Source: Proteus alimentorum
GTDB lineage: Bacteria > Pseudomonadota > Gammaproteobacteria > Enterobacterales > Enterobacteriaceae
Length of the DNA: 64,000 bases
Reading direction: 5' to 3'
Assembly (NCBI RefSeq): GCF_002607735.1
Contig: NZ_NBVR01000039.1
Location: 165,201-229,200, forward strand
The translations under genes were made by a program, and so were the position numbers. Below, piece by piece: positions 16,468-26,214 of the stretch. How positions within the stretch are numbered: the first letter of the stretch is position 1; each line of letters begins with the position of its first letter. The notes under the pieces were generated by a model. The model made no database searches. It saw only the letters and a list, made by a program, of their open reading frames with translations, and was not told where the DNA came from.

Positions 16468-18888
16468 ATGAGCAATCAGTCCGATCACGATAGTGATACA
16501 AAGAGCATTCTCAACGATGTTAGCCGCCGTCACTTTATTCAAGCGAGCTCAGCATTAGTCACCCTTCCTTTTCTCGCATCAAACGCTTTTGCTGCGACAA
16601 CAGATAACGCTATCCCAGTAAAATCAATAATAAGCGAAGAGGATGAGCGCGTTGTTTCAACGTGTAGTAGCTTTGACTGTGGTGGTAAATGTGACATTCG
16701 TGCCCATGTAAAAGATGGCAAAGTCACCCGTATTAGCACACGCCCAGATGCTGATTTAGATGAAGAGATGCCCATTATGCGTGCCTGTGTACGAGGCCGT
16801 GGTTATCGTAAATTTGTCTATCATCCAGACCGTTTAAAATACCCAATGAAACGCGTTGGAAAACGTGGCGAAGGCAAATTTGAGCGTATCACTTGGGAAG
16901 AAGCAACCACACTTATTGCACAAAACATGCAGCGTATTAACCAGCAATATGGCCCCGCATCTCGTTTTGTCAGCTTAAGTACGGGTGTCACTGGCGGTAT
17001 TTTCTCAGGTGCGAATATGTTACGTCGCCTGTTTAATATCACAGGTGGTTTTCTGGAAAACTATCACTCTGTCAGTAACGGTAATACACTGGCGGTCACC
17101 CCTTATACTTATGGTACCGCAGCCAGCGGTAGTACACTCGACACGTTAGAAAATACCCCTCTTGTGATTTTATGGGGTCATAACCCTAACGAAACTATTT
17201 TTGGCCATTCAAACCATTTCTTCCAAAAAATGAAGAAAAACGGCACTAAATTTATTGTTGTTGATCCCCGTTATTCTGATACCGCCTCTTCTTTAGCTGA
17301 TCAATGGATCCCGTTACTGCCAACAACAGATAATGCCATGATGGATGCGATGATGTATGTCATCATAAGTGAAAACCTGCATGATCAAGCTTTTATCGAT
17401 AAATACACGGTTGGTTTTGATGAACACCAAATGCCAGAAGGTGTGGGTGAAAATGAATCTTTAGTTGCCTATTTAATGGGTAAAAAAGATGGTATTAAGA
17501 AAACCCCTGAATGGGCAGAAACCATCACTAAAGTACCCGCAGATACTATTAAACAATTAGCTCGTGAATATGCATCGACAAAACCGGCAGCATTAATGCA
17601 AGGCTGGGGTCCTCAGCGCCATATTTGTGGTGAACGGACGGCGCGTGGTGCAACATTACTTGCGACTATCACGGGCAATGTGGGTGTGCGTGGTGGTTGG
17701 GCTGCAGGTTATGGTATGGCATTAAACTCTGAACTGCGTAAAACCATCGCAGGGCCAAGCCTATTAACCAACCCTGTAAAAGCGAAAATCAATATCACCA
17801 ACTGGGTACAAGCCTGTGAAGATAAAAATCTAGTCACACCACAGAATGGGTTACTGAATGCAGAGAAACTTGATACTGAAATCAAGATGATTTTCTCCAT
17901 GGCGGGTAACTACATGACAAACCAAAATACCGATATTCTTCATGCCGCGAAAGTCCTTGAAGATGAATCGAAAGTAGAATTTATTGTTTGTAGTGATCTC
18001 TATCTGACACCAAGTGCAAAATACGCCGATATTTTACTGCCAGAAACCAGCTTCTTAGAACGCTGGAACATCGGTGGTACATGGAGTTATGGCGACTACA
18101 TTATTCTTTCTGAAAAAGTGATTGAGCCTGAATTTGAACGTCGTACTGACTACGATTGGTTATGTGAAGTTGCCAATAAATTAGGCGTAGGTGAACAATT
18201 TAGCGAAGGTAAAGAGACTGACCGCGATTGGATTGAATATTTAGTCGATGACGCAAGTGTTAAACGCCCGGAAGACGGTATTCCAACCTTTAAAGAGCTA
18301 TTAGTTAAACGCCGTCATTTATTAAAACATCGTCCTCATACTCAAAATGTGGCGTTTGAGAAAAATATCCAAGATATCGAGAACAACCCATTCCCAACAC
18401 CGTCAGGTAAAATTGAGATTTTCTCTAAACGCTTATATGACATGAATAATGTCGATATTCCTGCACTCTCTCATTACGTACCCGCTATTGAGGGTCCTGA
18501 AGATACGTTAACAGATAAATTCCCGTTACAACTTATCACATGGAAAGGGCGTAATCGCGCAAATTCAACGCAGTTTGCCAACCCTTGGTTGCAAGAAGTA
18601 CAACGCCAAGAACTCTGGTTAAACCCATTAGATGCCCAAGATAGAAACATCAAAGAGGGCGAGAAAGTCAAAGTGTATAACGATCGTGGGATCACGATGG
18701 TTCCCGTCAAATTAACACAACGAATTATGCCTGGTGTCGTCGCCTTGCAAGCAGGTGCTTGGTGGCAACCTGATGCAAAAGGTATAGATCAAGGTGGATG
18801 TGCCAACGTATTAACATCATCTCGTAGCACCGCAATGGCACACGGCAATGCTCACCAAACATTATTGGTCGAGGTAGCAAAAGCATGA
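16468..18888 (+). CDS. dmsA: DMSO reductase family molybdoenzyme, catalytic subunit A
   Basis: This is a protein of about 806 residues. It opens with a Tat signal whose twin arginines are residues 20-21 (SRRHFIQASSALVTLPFLASNAFA), so it is exported folded to the periplasmic face. Next comes the N-terminal FS0 iron-sulfur motif (CSSFDCGGKC, with a later C at MRACVRG), then the molybdopterin guanine dinucleotide domains. YHSVSNGNTLAVTPYTYG holds the likely molybdenum-ligand Ser. The end is the GNAHQTLLVEV type of DmsA/YnfE. An ATG at 16447 is also in frame; AAGGTAGAG six bases before 16468 decides for the later start. DMSO, S- or N-oxides are the family substrates; DmsA versus YnfE type cannot be settled here. 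Confidence 0.85.
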   Translation: MSNQSDHDSDTKSILNDVSRRHFIQASSALVTLPFLASNAFAATTDNAIPVKSIISEEDERVVSTCSSFDCGGKCDIRAHVKDGKVTRISTRPDADLDEEMPIMRACVRGRGYRKFVYHPDRLKYPMKRVGKRGEGKFERITWEEATTLIAQNMQRINQQYGPASRFVSLSTGVTGGIFSGANMLRRLFNITGGFLENYHSVSNGNTLAVTPYTYGTAASGSTLDTLENTPLVILWGHNPNETIFGHSNHFFQKMKKNGTKFIVVDPRYSDTASSLADQWIPLLPTTDNAMMDAMMYVIISENLHDQAFIDKYTVGFDEHQMPEGVGENESLVAYLMGKKDGIKKTPEWAETITKVPADTIKQLAREYASTKPAALMQGWGPQRHICGERTARGATLLATITGNVGVRGGWAAGYGMALNSELRKTIAGPSLLTNPVKAKINITNWVQACEDKNLVTPQNGLLNAEKLDTEIKMIFSMAGNYMTNQNTDILHAAKVLEDESKVEFIVCSDLYLTPSAKYADILLPETSFLERWNIGGTWSYGDYIILSEKVIEPEFERRTDYDWLCEVANKLGVGEQFSEGKETDRDWIEYLVDDASVKRPEDGIPTFKELLVKRRHLLKHRPHTQNVAFEKNIQDIENNPFPTPSGKIEIFSKRLYDMNNVDIPALSHYVPAIEGPEDTLTDKFPLQLITWKGRNRANSTQFANPWLQEVQRQELWLNPLDAQDRNIKEGEKVKVYNDRGITMVPVKLTQRIMPGVVALQAGAWWQPDAKGIDQGGCANVLTSSRSTAMAHGNAHQTLLVEVAKA

Positions 18889-19526
18889 GCAAATTTATCG
18901 TTTATCCCGCTGTGAGCAACAAACAGTTAGGATTTTATATCGACAGCGCTCGCTGTTCAGGTTGTAAGGCGTGTCAGGTTGCCTGTAAAGATAAAAACAA
19001 CCTTGATGTCGGACGCAAATTTCGTCGTGTCTATGAAATCACGGGCGGTGGTTATACCCGTAATCCTAAAGGCGCACTGGTCAATAATGTCTTTGCTTAC
19101 ACGTTATCTATTTCTTGTAACCATTGTGACGATCCTATTTGCGTTAAAAACTGCCCAACCACAGCAATGCATAAGCGTGAAGGTGACGGCATTGTGATGG
19201 TAGATACAGACAAATGCGTCGGTTGTGGTGCTTGTGCGTGGTCTTGCCCTTATGGCGCGCCACAAATGAACCCAGAAACCAAACAGATGTCAAAATGCGA
19301 CTTTTGTATTGATTTACAGCAAAAAGGTGAACAACCAGTTTGTGTCGCCACTTGCCCGCTAGGTGCAATCCAATTTGGCCCTATTGATGAACTACGTAAA
19401 CGCTATGGTGATTTAGATTATGTCACAGGTTTACCTTCCCCTGAAATAACGCATCCCAACCTTGTTATTAACCCACATCAGGGTGCAAACAATGACGGAA
19501 TTAATAATAAGGGAGAAAGAAAATGA
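18885..19526 (+). CDS. dmsB: DMSO reductase iron-sulfur subunit B
   Basis: This is a 213-residue ferredoxin-like subunit with four [4Fe-4S] cysteine groups: [35 protein letters not shown] and CDFCIDLQQKGEQPVCVATC. It passes electrons from the quinol-oxidising anchor to the molybdenum subunit. Its ATG overlaps the dmsA stop (ATGA), and its own stop overlaps the next start, so all three subunits are translationally coupled. Length is close to E. coli DmsB. Confidence 0.92.
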   Translation: MSKFIVYPAVSNKQLGFYIDSARCSGCKACQVACKDKNNLDVGRKFRRVYEITGGGYTRNPKGALVNNVFAYTLSISCNHCDDPICVKNCPTTAMHKREGDGIVMVDTDKCVGCGACAWSCPYGAPQMNPETKQMSKCDFCIDLQQKGEQPVCVATCPLGAIQFGPIDELRKRYGDLDYVTGLPSPEITHPNLVINPHQGANNDGINNKGERK

Positions 19527-20422
19527 ATGAATGGTCATTATTAATCTTCACATTTATGATGAATGCGACCATTGGTCTTGCGCTAACAACAGGGCTTTTT
19601 GCTCGTCGCCTTTCTCATTATCTCAATGCTGAAAGCTACTATCGCTTTATGCTATTGGCCTTATTTGTTATTTGCGGATTGGCGGGTTTAGGCTCTATTG
19701 CCTCAATCACTCACTTAGGTGTGCCATTAAATGCCCCTAATGCGATTAGAAATGTTTTTTCTGCTTGGCTAAGTCGTGAAGTTGCCGTCACCGCTATTTT
19801 TGTTGGCTGTCTAGGCGTAACTTTTTTATGGCTCTGGCGCACTCGCAAACTCTCAATGCTGTTATTAAGTACCAGTATTCTGATTGGGCTATTTGATATT
19901 TACTGCATGGCATCAATTTATCGCCATACCTCCATTTTGACATGGATGGATCCAAACACTTACGTGATGTTCTTCGGGGCAATGTTTACGCTTGGTGTGG
20001 CTATTTTCTTTTTGCTGATCAAAGTATTACAACGCGTAGGAATTAAGTTAGGTATTGAAATACCTCAAACCTCTTTCCCAATACGCTGGAAGTGGCAATT
20101 ATGGGGAATAATGGCATTTAGCTTAATGGGGCGATTACTGTATCAACCTTTTTATGAGCAATACTTAACGAGCACGTTATATAGCCAAAAATCGGTGACA
20201 TTCCCGTTATCACCTATCCAAGTCTATTACTCCATGGGTTCATTACGGACTACATGCTGGATATTAGCAACCTTTGCAGTATTAGCTTGTGGCTATAGTT
20301 TAGTGAAATTCCTAGCGCCTAAAAATCAAGATAAATCAACTGAGTCTATTTTTGCACTTGGCTGTGTTATCGCCATTATCGCTGACTTTATGCTGCGCTA
20401 TGTTTTCTACTCAATTCACTAA
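19523..20422 (+). CDS. dmsC: DMSO reductase membrane anchor subunit C
   Basis: This is a 299-residue integral membrane protein of the DmsC family. It has about eight hydrophobic helices and the family opening MNEWSLLIFTFMMNATIG, then ALFVICGLAGLGSIASITHLG..NAIRN. It oxidises menaquinol and anchors the DmsAB dimer on the outer face of the inner membrane. The start overlaps the dmsB stop by four bases. Confidence 0.9.
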   Translation: MNEWSLLIFTFMMNATIGLALTTGLFARRLSHYLNAESYYRFMLLALFVICGLAGLGSIASITHLGVPLNAPNAIRNVFSAWLSREVAVTAIFVGCLGVTFLWLWRTRKLSMLLLSTSILIGLFDIYCMASIYRHTSILTWMDPNTYVMFFGAMFTLGVAIFFLLIKVLQRVGIKLGIEIPQTSFPIRWKWQLWGIMAFSLMGRLLYQPFYEQYLTSTLYSQKSVTFPLSPIQVYYSMGSLRTTCWILATFAVLACGYSLVKFLAPKNQDKSTESIFALGCVIAIIADFMLRYVFYSIH

Positions 20423-20453
20423 TTGTGATTGAGCATATTGTTGAAATAATAAA

Positions 20454-20482
20454 AAACAAACCTCATTGATTGGGGTTTGTTT
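20454..20482 (+). terminator. Hairpin in front of the chaperone gene
   Basis: AAACAAACC (20454-20462) and GGTTTGTTT (20474-20482) form a 9-bp stem with an 11-base loop, directly followed by the AAGGAAG ribosome-binding site of the dmsD-like gene. The U-rich end lies inside the stem. It may act as a partial terminator that lowers chaperone expression relative to the enzyme. Confidence 0.5.
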
Positions 20483-20500
20483 AAGGAAGTATCAAAAATT

Positions 20501-21070
20501 ATGAGCAGGCTCTCTTATTATGCGGCTGCATTTAATTTATTGGGAATTTGTTATTTATTCCCCCCTGATGATGACACCAATAAAACTGCACTCAACTTTT
20601 TTAAAACTGGGGATTTTGCAGCACAGTGGCCTTGTAAAATTGAAAACCGTCTGTGTGAGCGTTTAATTGATTCCGTTTCTATCGATACAGAGCAATTAAA
20701 AACCCAATGGCAAAATCTTTTTGTTGGCCCTAATGCGTTACCTGCCCCTCCTTGGGGTTCGGTCTATTTAGATCCTGAAGGTTTATTACAAGGGGATTCT
20801 ACCCTTGCTCTGAGTGAATTTTTAAAACGGGAACGTTTAAAAGTAAACACGCCTTTTCCTGAGCCTGTTGATCATATCGGTTTGATGTTATTTCAAGCGG
20901 CAGTATTGGCATCGGAAAAAAGAGAAGACGCGGTTAATGAATTATTATCCCTTCATTTGACCACATGGCTACCTCACTATTTAAATAAATTAAAAATGAG
21001 TGGGTATAGCCAATTTTATAGCACGTTAACAGAACTGGTAACTATCACGGTGAACGCATTCAGAAAATAG
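20501..21070 (+). CDS. dmsD: TorD/DmsD-family Tat proofreading chaperone
   Basis: This is a 189-residue all-helical chaperone of the TorD/DmsD family. Family segments visible are WQNLFVGPNALPAPPWGSVYLDPEGLLQGDSTLALSEFL, the most conserved region with the PPWGSV and DSTLAL elements, and EPVDHIGLMLFQAAVLA (the D-H signal-peptide-binding loop). It is expected to bind the Tat signal of the upstream catalytic subunit and delay export until the molybdenum cofactor is inserted. The frame is open from a TTG at 20477, but the ATG at 20501 with AAGGAAG 11 bases upstream is preferred. Confidence 0.88.
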   Translation: MSRLSYYAAAFNLLGICYLFPPDDDTNKTALNFFKTGDFAAQWPCKIENRLCERLIDSVSIDTEQLKTQWQNLFVGPNALPAPPWGSVYLDPEGLLQGDSTLALSEFLKRERLKVNTPFPEPVDHIGLMLFQAAVLASEKREDAVNELLSLHLTTWLPHYLNKLKMSGYSQFYSTLTELVTITVNAFRK

Positions 21071-21109
21071 AAATTTATTAACAACTTATCATCCTAACAT
21101 AATTATTTA

Positions 21110-21145
21110 AGGTAATTTGGACCACGCACCCAAATTACCTTTTTC
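21110..21145 (+). terminator. Terminator of the dms operon
   Basis: A perfect 11-bp stem, AGGTAATTTGG / CCAAATTACCT, is followed by TTTTT. It lies 40 bp after the dmsD stop and before the convergent norR. Confidence 0.9.
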
Positions 21146-21168
21146 ATTTAGAATATTTCTTTTTAAGA

Positions 21169-22686
21169 TTATGATAATTTTAATCCTAAGCGTTTAGTTA
21201 AACGACGTAGGTTAGCAGGATCAAGTGATAATTCTCGCGCGGTTGCCGCCCAATTTTGGTTATTACGTAGCAATGCTTGTTTAATTAAATCTCGCTGAAA
21301 CTCATCCGTTGCCTCTTTTAAATTTTTTTCTTCAGAAGGTAACATTTGAGAACTAGAGTGAGCTGGATTTTCGGCCCCCAAAGCAAAATGGCTAACTTGT
21401 AGAATAAGGCTATCAGTTTTATTTCCGGCTCTTGCTAAAACAATTGCTCGGTGAATAGTATGTTCTAACTCACGCACATTACCCGGCCAAGAATAGTGCA
21501 ATAAATAAAGACGTAATTCAGAACTAATAATCACTTGAGTAAGGTTAAAACGTTGACGATATTGCTCACAAAAATAACCCACTAAGAGCAAAATATCTTC
21601 GTCTCTTTCTCGTAATGGTGGAACATGCAAAGAAAAGATGCTTAACCGATGGAAAAGATCGGCGCGAAAATTCCCCGCCAAGACGTCTTCCCATAAATCA
21701 CGATTTGTTGCTGCTAATACACGCACATTAACGCGTAAATTACGATCATCACCAATCCGTTGAATATCGCCATACTGCAAGACACGCAGTAGTTTAGCTT
21801 GGAGTGATAATGATAACTCACCTATTTCATCAAGAAATAAAGTGCCATTATCTGCCATTTCAAATTTACCACTACGATGACTAATTGCGCCGGTAAAAGC
21901 CCCTTTCACATACCCAAATAATTCACTTTCCGCCACGCTCTCAGGAAGTGCAGCACAATTTAAATAGACTAACGGATTATCTGCACGATCAGACATTTCA
22001 TGAATGGCTTTTACCACCAGCTCTTTACCGGTTCCAGTTTCGCCACTCACTAAAATATTCATCTCTGCGGGTGCAACAATTTCTATCTCTTTTTTCAGTT
22101 GCATCATCGAAGGCGATAAACCAATAATTTCTGTTTTTACTGTGGGCTTAAACGTATTAGTTGGCGTAAATAACATATTTTGATTTTCGAGCTGCTCAAT
22201 CAATAACGCATTATTTAATGCCCCAGAAATTAATGCAGCAATTAAACGTAATTCTTCATCACTAAAGGTATCAAACTGATGAGGGTTCACTCCATCAAGC
22301 GTTAACGTACCAATTAAATCTTGTCCCGCAAATAATGGTAATCCGACACAAGCATGCACTTTTAAATGTTCTCTATCTGGAATAAGCCCATCATAAGGAT
22401 CAGGTAAATCACTGTCTGCAGGGAAGCGAACCACATCGCCTGCTCGCGCTATCGTTTCAAGACGAGGATGCCCTTCAAGTAAAAACCGACGCCCTAAAAC
22501 ATCCGGTACAAGACCATCTATGGCTAATGGAATAAACTGATGAGGCTCATAACGAAGCAACGCTGCTGCATCACAATTTAGCACTTGTCGAAGCGTAGTC
22601 ACCAGCCGCTGAAACCTATCTTGATGACCGACATCTTTTTGTAATTCAATGGCAATTTTAGCCAGCACATCAACGGAAAAGCCCAT
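21169..22686 (-). CDS. norR: NorR, nitric-oxide-sensing sigma-54 activator
   Basis: This is a 505-residue bacterial enhancer-binding protein with three domains. The N-terminal GAF domain (about 20-165) holds the mononuclear iron that binds NO. The central AAA+ domain has Walker A GETGTGKE, the sigma-54 contact loop GAFTGA and Walker [11 protein letters not shown]. The C-terminal Fis-type helix-turn-helix is [24 protein letters not shown]. NorR normally activates norVW divergently from three enhancer sites, and all three sites are present upstream. Its classic target norV is broken and norW is missing, so what it now controls is an open question. The coding frame is intact. Confidence 0.93.
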   Translation of the reverse strand: MGFSVDVLAKIAIELQKDVGHQDRFQRLVTTLRQVLNCDAAALLRYEPHQFIPLAIDGLVPDVLGRRFLLEGHPRLETIARAGDVVRFPADSDLPDPYDGLIPDREHLKVHACVGLPLFAGQDLIGTLTLDGVNPHQFDTFSDEELRLIAALISGALNNALLIEQLENQNMLFTPTNTFKPTVKTEIIGLSPSMMQLKKEIEIVAPAEMNILVSGETGTGKELVVKAIHEMSDRADNPLVYLNCAALPESVAESELFGYVKGAFTGAISHRSGKFEMADNGTLFLDEIGELSLSLQAKLLRVLQYGDIQRIGDDRNLRVNVRVLAATNRDLWEDVLAGNFRADLFHRLSIFSLHVPPLRERDEDILLLVGYFCEQYRQRFNLTQVIISSELRLYLLHYSWPGNVRELEHTIHRAIVLARAGNKTDSLILQVSHFALGAENPAHSSSQMLPSEEKNLKEATDEFQRDLIKQALLRNNQNWAATARELSLDPANLRRLTKRLGLKLS

Positions 22687-22700
22687 AAAAACACCTCATA

Positions 22701-22755
22701 GTCATTATGACTGTTATTATGGTCATTTTGACATGATAAAGATAGTCATATTGAC
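22701..22755. promoter_or_regulatory. Three NorR enhancer sites
   Basis: Three near-identical inverted repeats GTCA-N3-TGAC (GT-N7-AC) lie at 22701-22711, 22722-22732 and 22745-22755, spaced 21 and 23 bp. This is the three-site enhancer that loads a NorR hexamer in E. coli. No GG-N10-GC sigma-54 promoter can be found between the third site and the norV start, so the enhancer appears to have lost its partner promoter. Confidence 0.85.
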
Positions 22756-22876
22756 AATATTCAAATCACCACAAAAATAAAAATCATTTAAAAACAACGA
22801 GATAAAAATCATCACGCTTCTTGATTATATCAATACATATCCCTATGAAAAGATTAATGAGAAGGAACAATACAAA

Positions 22877-23525
22877 ATGGCTATTCATGTTAAAAATAAT
22901 GTTAATTGGGTTGGACAACGTGACTGGGAAGTTCGTGATTTTCATGGCACTGAATACAAAACATTATTAGGCAGTAGCTATAACAGTTATCTAATATGTG
23001 AAGAAAAGAACGTCCTGATTGATACGGTTGATCATAAATTTAGCCGCGAATTTGTGCAAAACTTACGCGCTCAAATTAATCTGGAACAGATTGATTACAT
23101 TATTATTAATCATGCAGAAGAAGATCACGCTGGCGCACTCACTGAGCTGATGTCTTTTATTCCTAATACCCCAATTTACTGCACAGCAAACGCGATTGAC
23201 TCAATCAATGGTCATCACCATCACCCTGAATGCAATTTTATTTAGTCACGATGCCTTTGGTCAGCACTATTGTGATGAACGCTTATTTAACGATAAAGTT
23301 GACCAAACAGAGCTGTTTGAGCAATGCCAACGTTATTACGCCAATATCTTGACGCCATTTAGTCGCCTTGTCACACCGAAGATTAATGTCATTTTAGGCT
23401 TCAATTTACCTGTCGATATGATTGCCACGTCTCACAGCGTGGTATGGCGTGACAATCCAACGCAACTCGTTGAATTATATCTAAAATAGGCAGCGGACTA
23501 TCAAGAAGATCACATCACAATTTTC
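22877..23525 (+). pseudogene. norV: norV pseudogene (flavorubredoxin, degraded)
   Basis: The first 116 or so codons match NorV closely ([19 protein letters not shown], then the di-iron motif HAEEDHAG with His79, Glu81 and Asp83, then [11 protein letters not shown]). The reading frame then breaks. About 40 codons, including the segment with the next iron-ligand His, are deleted with a frameshift near 23231. Homology resumes in another frame ([16 protein letters not shown]) up to VELYLK. There the Trp codon expected by comparison is TAG (23487-23489). Homology continues for a dozen codons (AADYQED.ITIF) and ends. The flavodoxin and rubredoxin domains and norW are absent. Three independent lesions make loss of function certain. 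Confidence 0.92.
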
Positions 23526-23752
23526 TGTGTCTCGTTCACCTTTAGTTCGAGAAAAAATAGATGTCACTTTTAGATTTCCGAGGAAAAGAACCGCGGGATT
23601 TTCATGAGGAGTTGTGATACAAAAATCATTATGAGTATGATCAATAGTAACTAAATTATTAGATATATCAATAACAAACCCCACAAAAACGCCCTAAAAG
23701 AAGACACCTTTTTAATCTCGTACCTTTGTTATCTCTATTAATAAAAACTGAT

Positions 23753-25960
23753 TCACCGCTCACCTTGAGTATCTATCAACAAACGCTGATTTATATATTC
23801 GATAGTCTCGTCTATCGTCATAATATTATTAACGACATTAGTGATCCCTTGTCCGATAATAATTTCGGCTTGGCGTAAATTAAATAACTTACCATTCGGT
23901 ACCGAAGATTCGCGTATTCCCTTATTAATTTCTTGATAAGCCAATGTCATCCATGGATAACGATGGCTAATCTCTTGGTTATGGCTGAAATTTTGATGAT
24001 TACTGTTTCCACCTAATAAAATAAGGTGATCCATAACCATTGGGGAATAAAGCCAACGATAAAATTGCTCTGCATATTGTGATTTTTGGCTATACCGCGA
24101 AACGCCTAATACACCACCGCCTAATTGTGGAATACTTCCGGGAACAGGTGCAAAACCCGTTTTAGGCAAAATATTGCTATGAGCAACATCGTTAAATAAA
24201 TTCATATAAGCGATCAGCATAGCAAGATGCCCTTGCTCAAATTGCCTAACCGACTCACTCCACCACTTATTATGAATATTCTCAGTGATCGACAGCTGTT
24301 TTAAATATTCTTCTAATATTTCACCCGCTAAAGGCATTTCTAATCTAGGAATATTATGACTTCCTATTAAACACCCACCTTTGGCGTAATAACGCAATAG
24401 ATACTCTGTTGCAATCAACCCAGCACTGCCCAATGTTGTTGAAGCGCCCATAGGGCAACTTAATTGCCCTTCCTCATGTTGCTCAGTAAAAAACTGCGTC
24501 ACATTATCGTATTCTTCAAATGTTGTCGGTACGGTTAACTCGTTACCAGTTTTTTCGTAATACATTCTTTTTAGAATAGGATCTTCAAATAAGTCTTTTC
24601 GATAAAACAGGAGTTGCGCACTGGCATCAAAAGGCATGGCATAAGCAACATTATTCACTAAACTAAATTTCTGCTGAGTAGGCAGTGAAAAATTATTTAA
24701 TAAGTCCGTTAGCCCATTACCGATCTTATCTAATGGCCGTAATATTCTTTCCGCAAACCAAGGAAAACAGGCCATATCAATACGTAATAAATCATAATAG
24801 GGATGCAAATGTAACTGACTTAAAATTTGATAAACTTCATCGTAAGGATGTATCGCTAAATTAACTTTAATCCCTGTTTGACGATAAAAATGAGGCAGTA
24901 GTTTTTTTAATGCACTCGTTGAAGGGCTAGGCAAAATCAGTAAATTAAGACTGATCTCTGCTTTATCCTCACTGATAACGGCGGGTGTTAAAGTATAAAG
25001 ATGGTCACTTTGATTACGTACACAAGTTACATTAATTTCAGTTATTTCACTTTCATCCTCTACTTGCATTAATGCATCCATGACTTCTAATCCAAGTTGA
25101 GCGTAATTCATTGGAAAGTAATACAACCCTTTTAATACAGGTGGAATATTATCGCTCAATGCAAAAATAGGTGGGCAATCATTATGACTACCGAAATAAC
25201 TCGCTTGCGTTAAATAACGTGCTTTCTCTATATCCTGAGCAATAAATATGTCTGGGATTTGCTCTAGAGAAAAGAAATCAAACGCAATTTTATAACTCTC
25301 TTCATCTGATGCACAAAGCACCACGTTTTTTTTATTGGGGGCATTTTTTAAAAGTCGATTTTGTAATTCATTGGCAAAGTTTTGATTATTTAAATAATCG
25401 CGACTCCCCATAAAAATGCCCACTAATTTACCTGTGGTGTTTGCAATCTGTTGGCAAATAGCTTCTGCTGCTTGAGCAAAATCGAGTGTAAAAAATCTGT
25501 GAGTATTCAGTGGCTGGCGATAAACAAATGCAACTTGAGAAGGTGGTAATTTTAACGTGTCAAAATAGATATTTGCATCTTTGAGACAGCTAACAGTGAT
25601 CACTTGTTTATAACCACCCGCAGCAATTTTCTGTAATACCTCTAATTCTGTGGTTTCAAGATCGTCGGTTAAAAACAGATCGTAAGTGACCTCAGGGAAG
25701 TGAGCAATAGACTGCCTTAATGAATTAAAGAAAACTGCATATTTTTCAGAAACTAATTGAGGTAAAAGTATCGCAATTTTATGGCTTTTATTGGTTCTTA
25801 ACAGTTGAGCCTGTGTATTCAATTGATAGCCCATTTTTTTGGCCGCTTGATACACAGCTTCAATTTTCTCAACACTGACATTTCCACGTTTATTCAATAC
25901 GTTAGAAACCGTTCCATGAGAGACACCTGCTAGCTTTGCAATATCTTTAATCGTTGCCAT
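23753..25960 (-). CDS. LacI-type regulator fused to a solute-binding-protein domain
   Basis: This is a 735-residue protein with an unusual three-part layout. Residues 1-55 are a textbook LacI helix-turn-helix (IKDIAKLAGVSHGTVSNVLNKRG). About 60-330 is a LacI-type periplasmic-binding-fold sensor (HKIAILLPQLVSEKYAVFFNSL and onward). About 340-725 is a second sensor resembling ABC extracellular solute-binding proteins of the sugar type: NLLILPSPSTSALKKLLPHFYRQTGIKVNL at its start, a YAMPFDASAQLLFYRKDLF segment typical of maltose-type binding proteins, and QFEQGHLAMLIAY. There is no signal peptide, so it is cytoplasmic. It is divergent from a hydrolase-transporter operon with two matching palindromes between. 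It likely represses that operon and its own gene. Confidence 0.85.
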   Translation of the reverse strand: MATIKDIAKLAGVSHGTVSNVLNKRGNVSVEKIEAVYQAAKKMGYQLNTQAQLLRTNKSHKIAILLPQLVSEKYAVFFNSLRQSIAHFPEVTYDLFLTDDLETTELEVLQKIAAGGYKQVITVSCLKDANIYFDTLKLPPSQVAFVYRQPLNTHRFFTLDFAQAAEAICQQIANTTGKLVGIFMGSRDYLNNQNFANELQNRLLKNAPNKKNVVLCASDEESYKIAFDFFSLEQIPDIFIAQDIEKARYLTQASYFGSHNDCPPIFALSDNIPPVLKGLYYFPMNYAQLGLEVMDALMQVEDESEITEINVTCVRNQSDHLYTLTPAVISEDKAEISLNLLILPSPSTSALKKLLPHFYRQTGIKVNLAIHPYDEVYQILSQLHLHPYYDLLRIDMACFPWFAERILRPLDKIGNGLTDLLNNFSLPTQQKFSLVNNVAYAMPFDASAQLLFYRKDLFEDPILKRMYYEKTGNELTVPTTFEEYDNVTQFFTEQHEEGQLSCPMGASTTLGSAGLIATEYLLRYYAKGGCLIGSHNIPRLEMPLAGEILEEYLKQLSITENIHNKWWSESVRQFEQGHLAMLIAYMNLFNDVAHSNILPKTGFAPVPGSIPQLGGGVLGVSRYSQKSQYAEQFYRWLYSPMVMDHLILLGGNSNHQNFSHNQEISHRYPWMTLAYQEINKGIRESSVPNGKLFNLRQAEIIIGQGITNVVNNIMTIDETIEYINQRLLIDTQGER

Positions 25961-26027
25961 TGACCTTTTTCCATCTCAATTTCTGCTTTTACTAGCATAC
26001 CTGAATTATTTATCGCGACTACTGCTA

Positions 26028-26045
26028 ATTAATTTGAACGTTCCA
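26028..26045. promoter_or_regulatory. LacI-type operator O1
   Basis: ATTAATTTGAACGTTCCA contains the perfect palindrome GAACGTTC (26036-26043), with the central CG typical of LacI/GalR operators. The same 18 bases occur in inverted orientation at 26215-26232. It lies 68 bp before the regulator start, so it fits autoregulation. Confidence 0.75.
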
Positions 26046-26214
26046 TTTTTAAACTGTTGATAAAACAAACGCTTTTTACTTATCGCAAATAAATAATTAT
26101 CAATATCAATTAAAAATTATTACTATAATAATCAATAATATAATAAATTTAATTTGAAAGAGATCACTGATCTGATCTTCATTTATTGGCAAACAATCCT
26201 CATCATTTTATTAT

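Noticed and set aside
22756-22876. Sigma-54 promoter for norV
   Set aside because: Searched by eye for GG-N10-GC between the NorR sites and the norV start; the only GG is in the ribosome-binding site, so no promoter is called.
23481-23684. 67-codon minus-strand ORF as a real gene
   Set aside because: It starts with GTG without a ribosome-binding site, ends as antisense of the norV remnant, and has no recognised domain; treated as a junction fragment.
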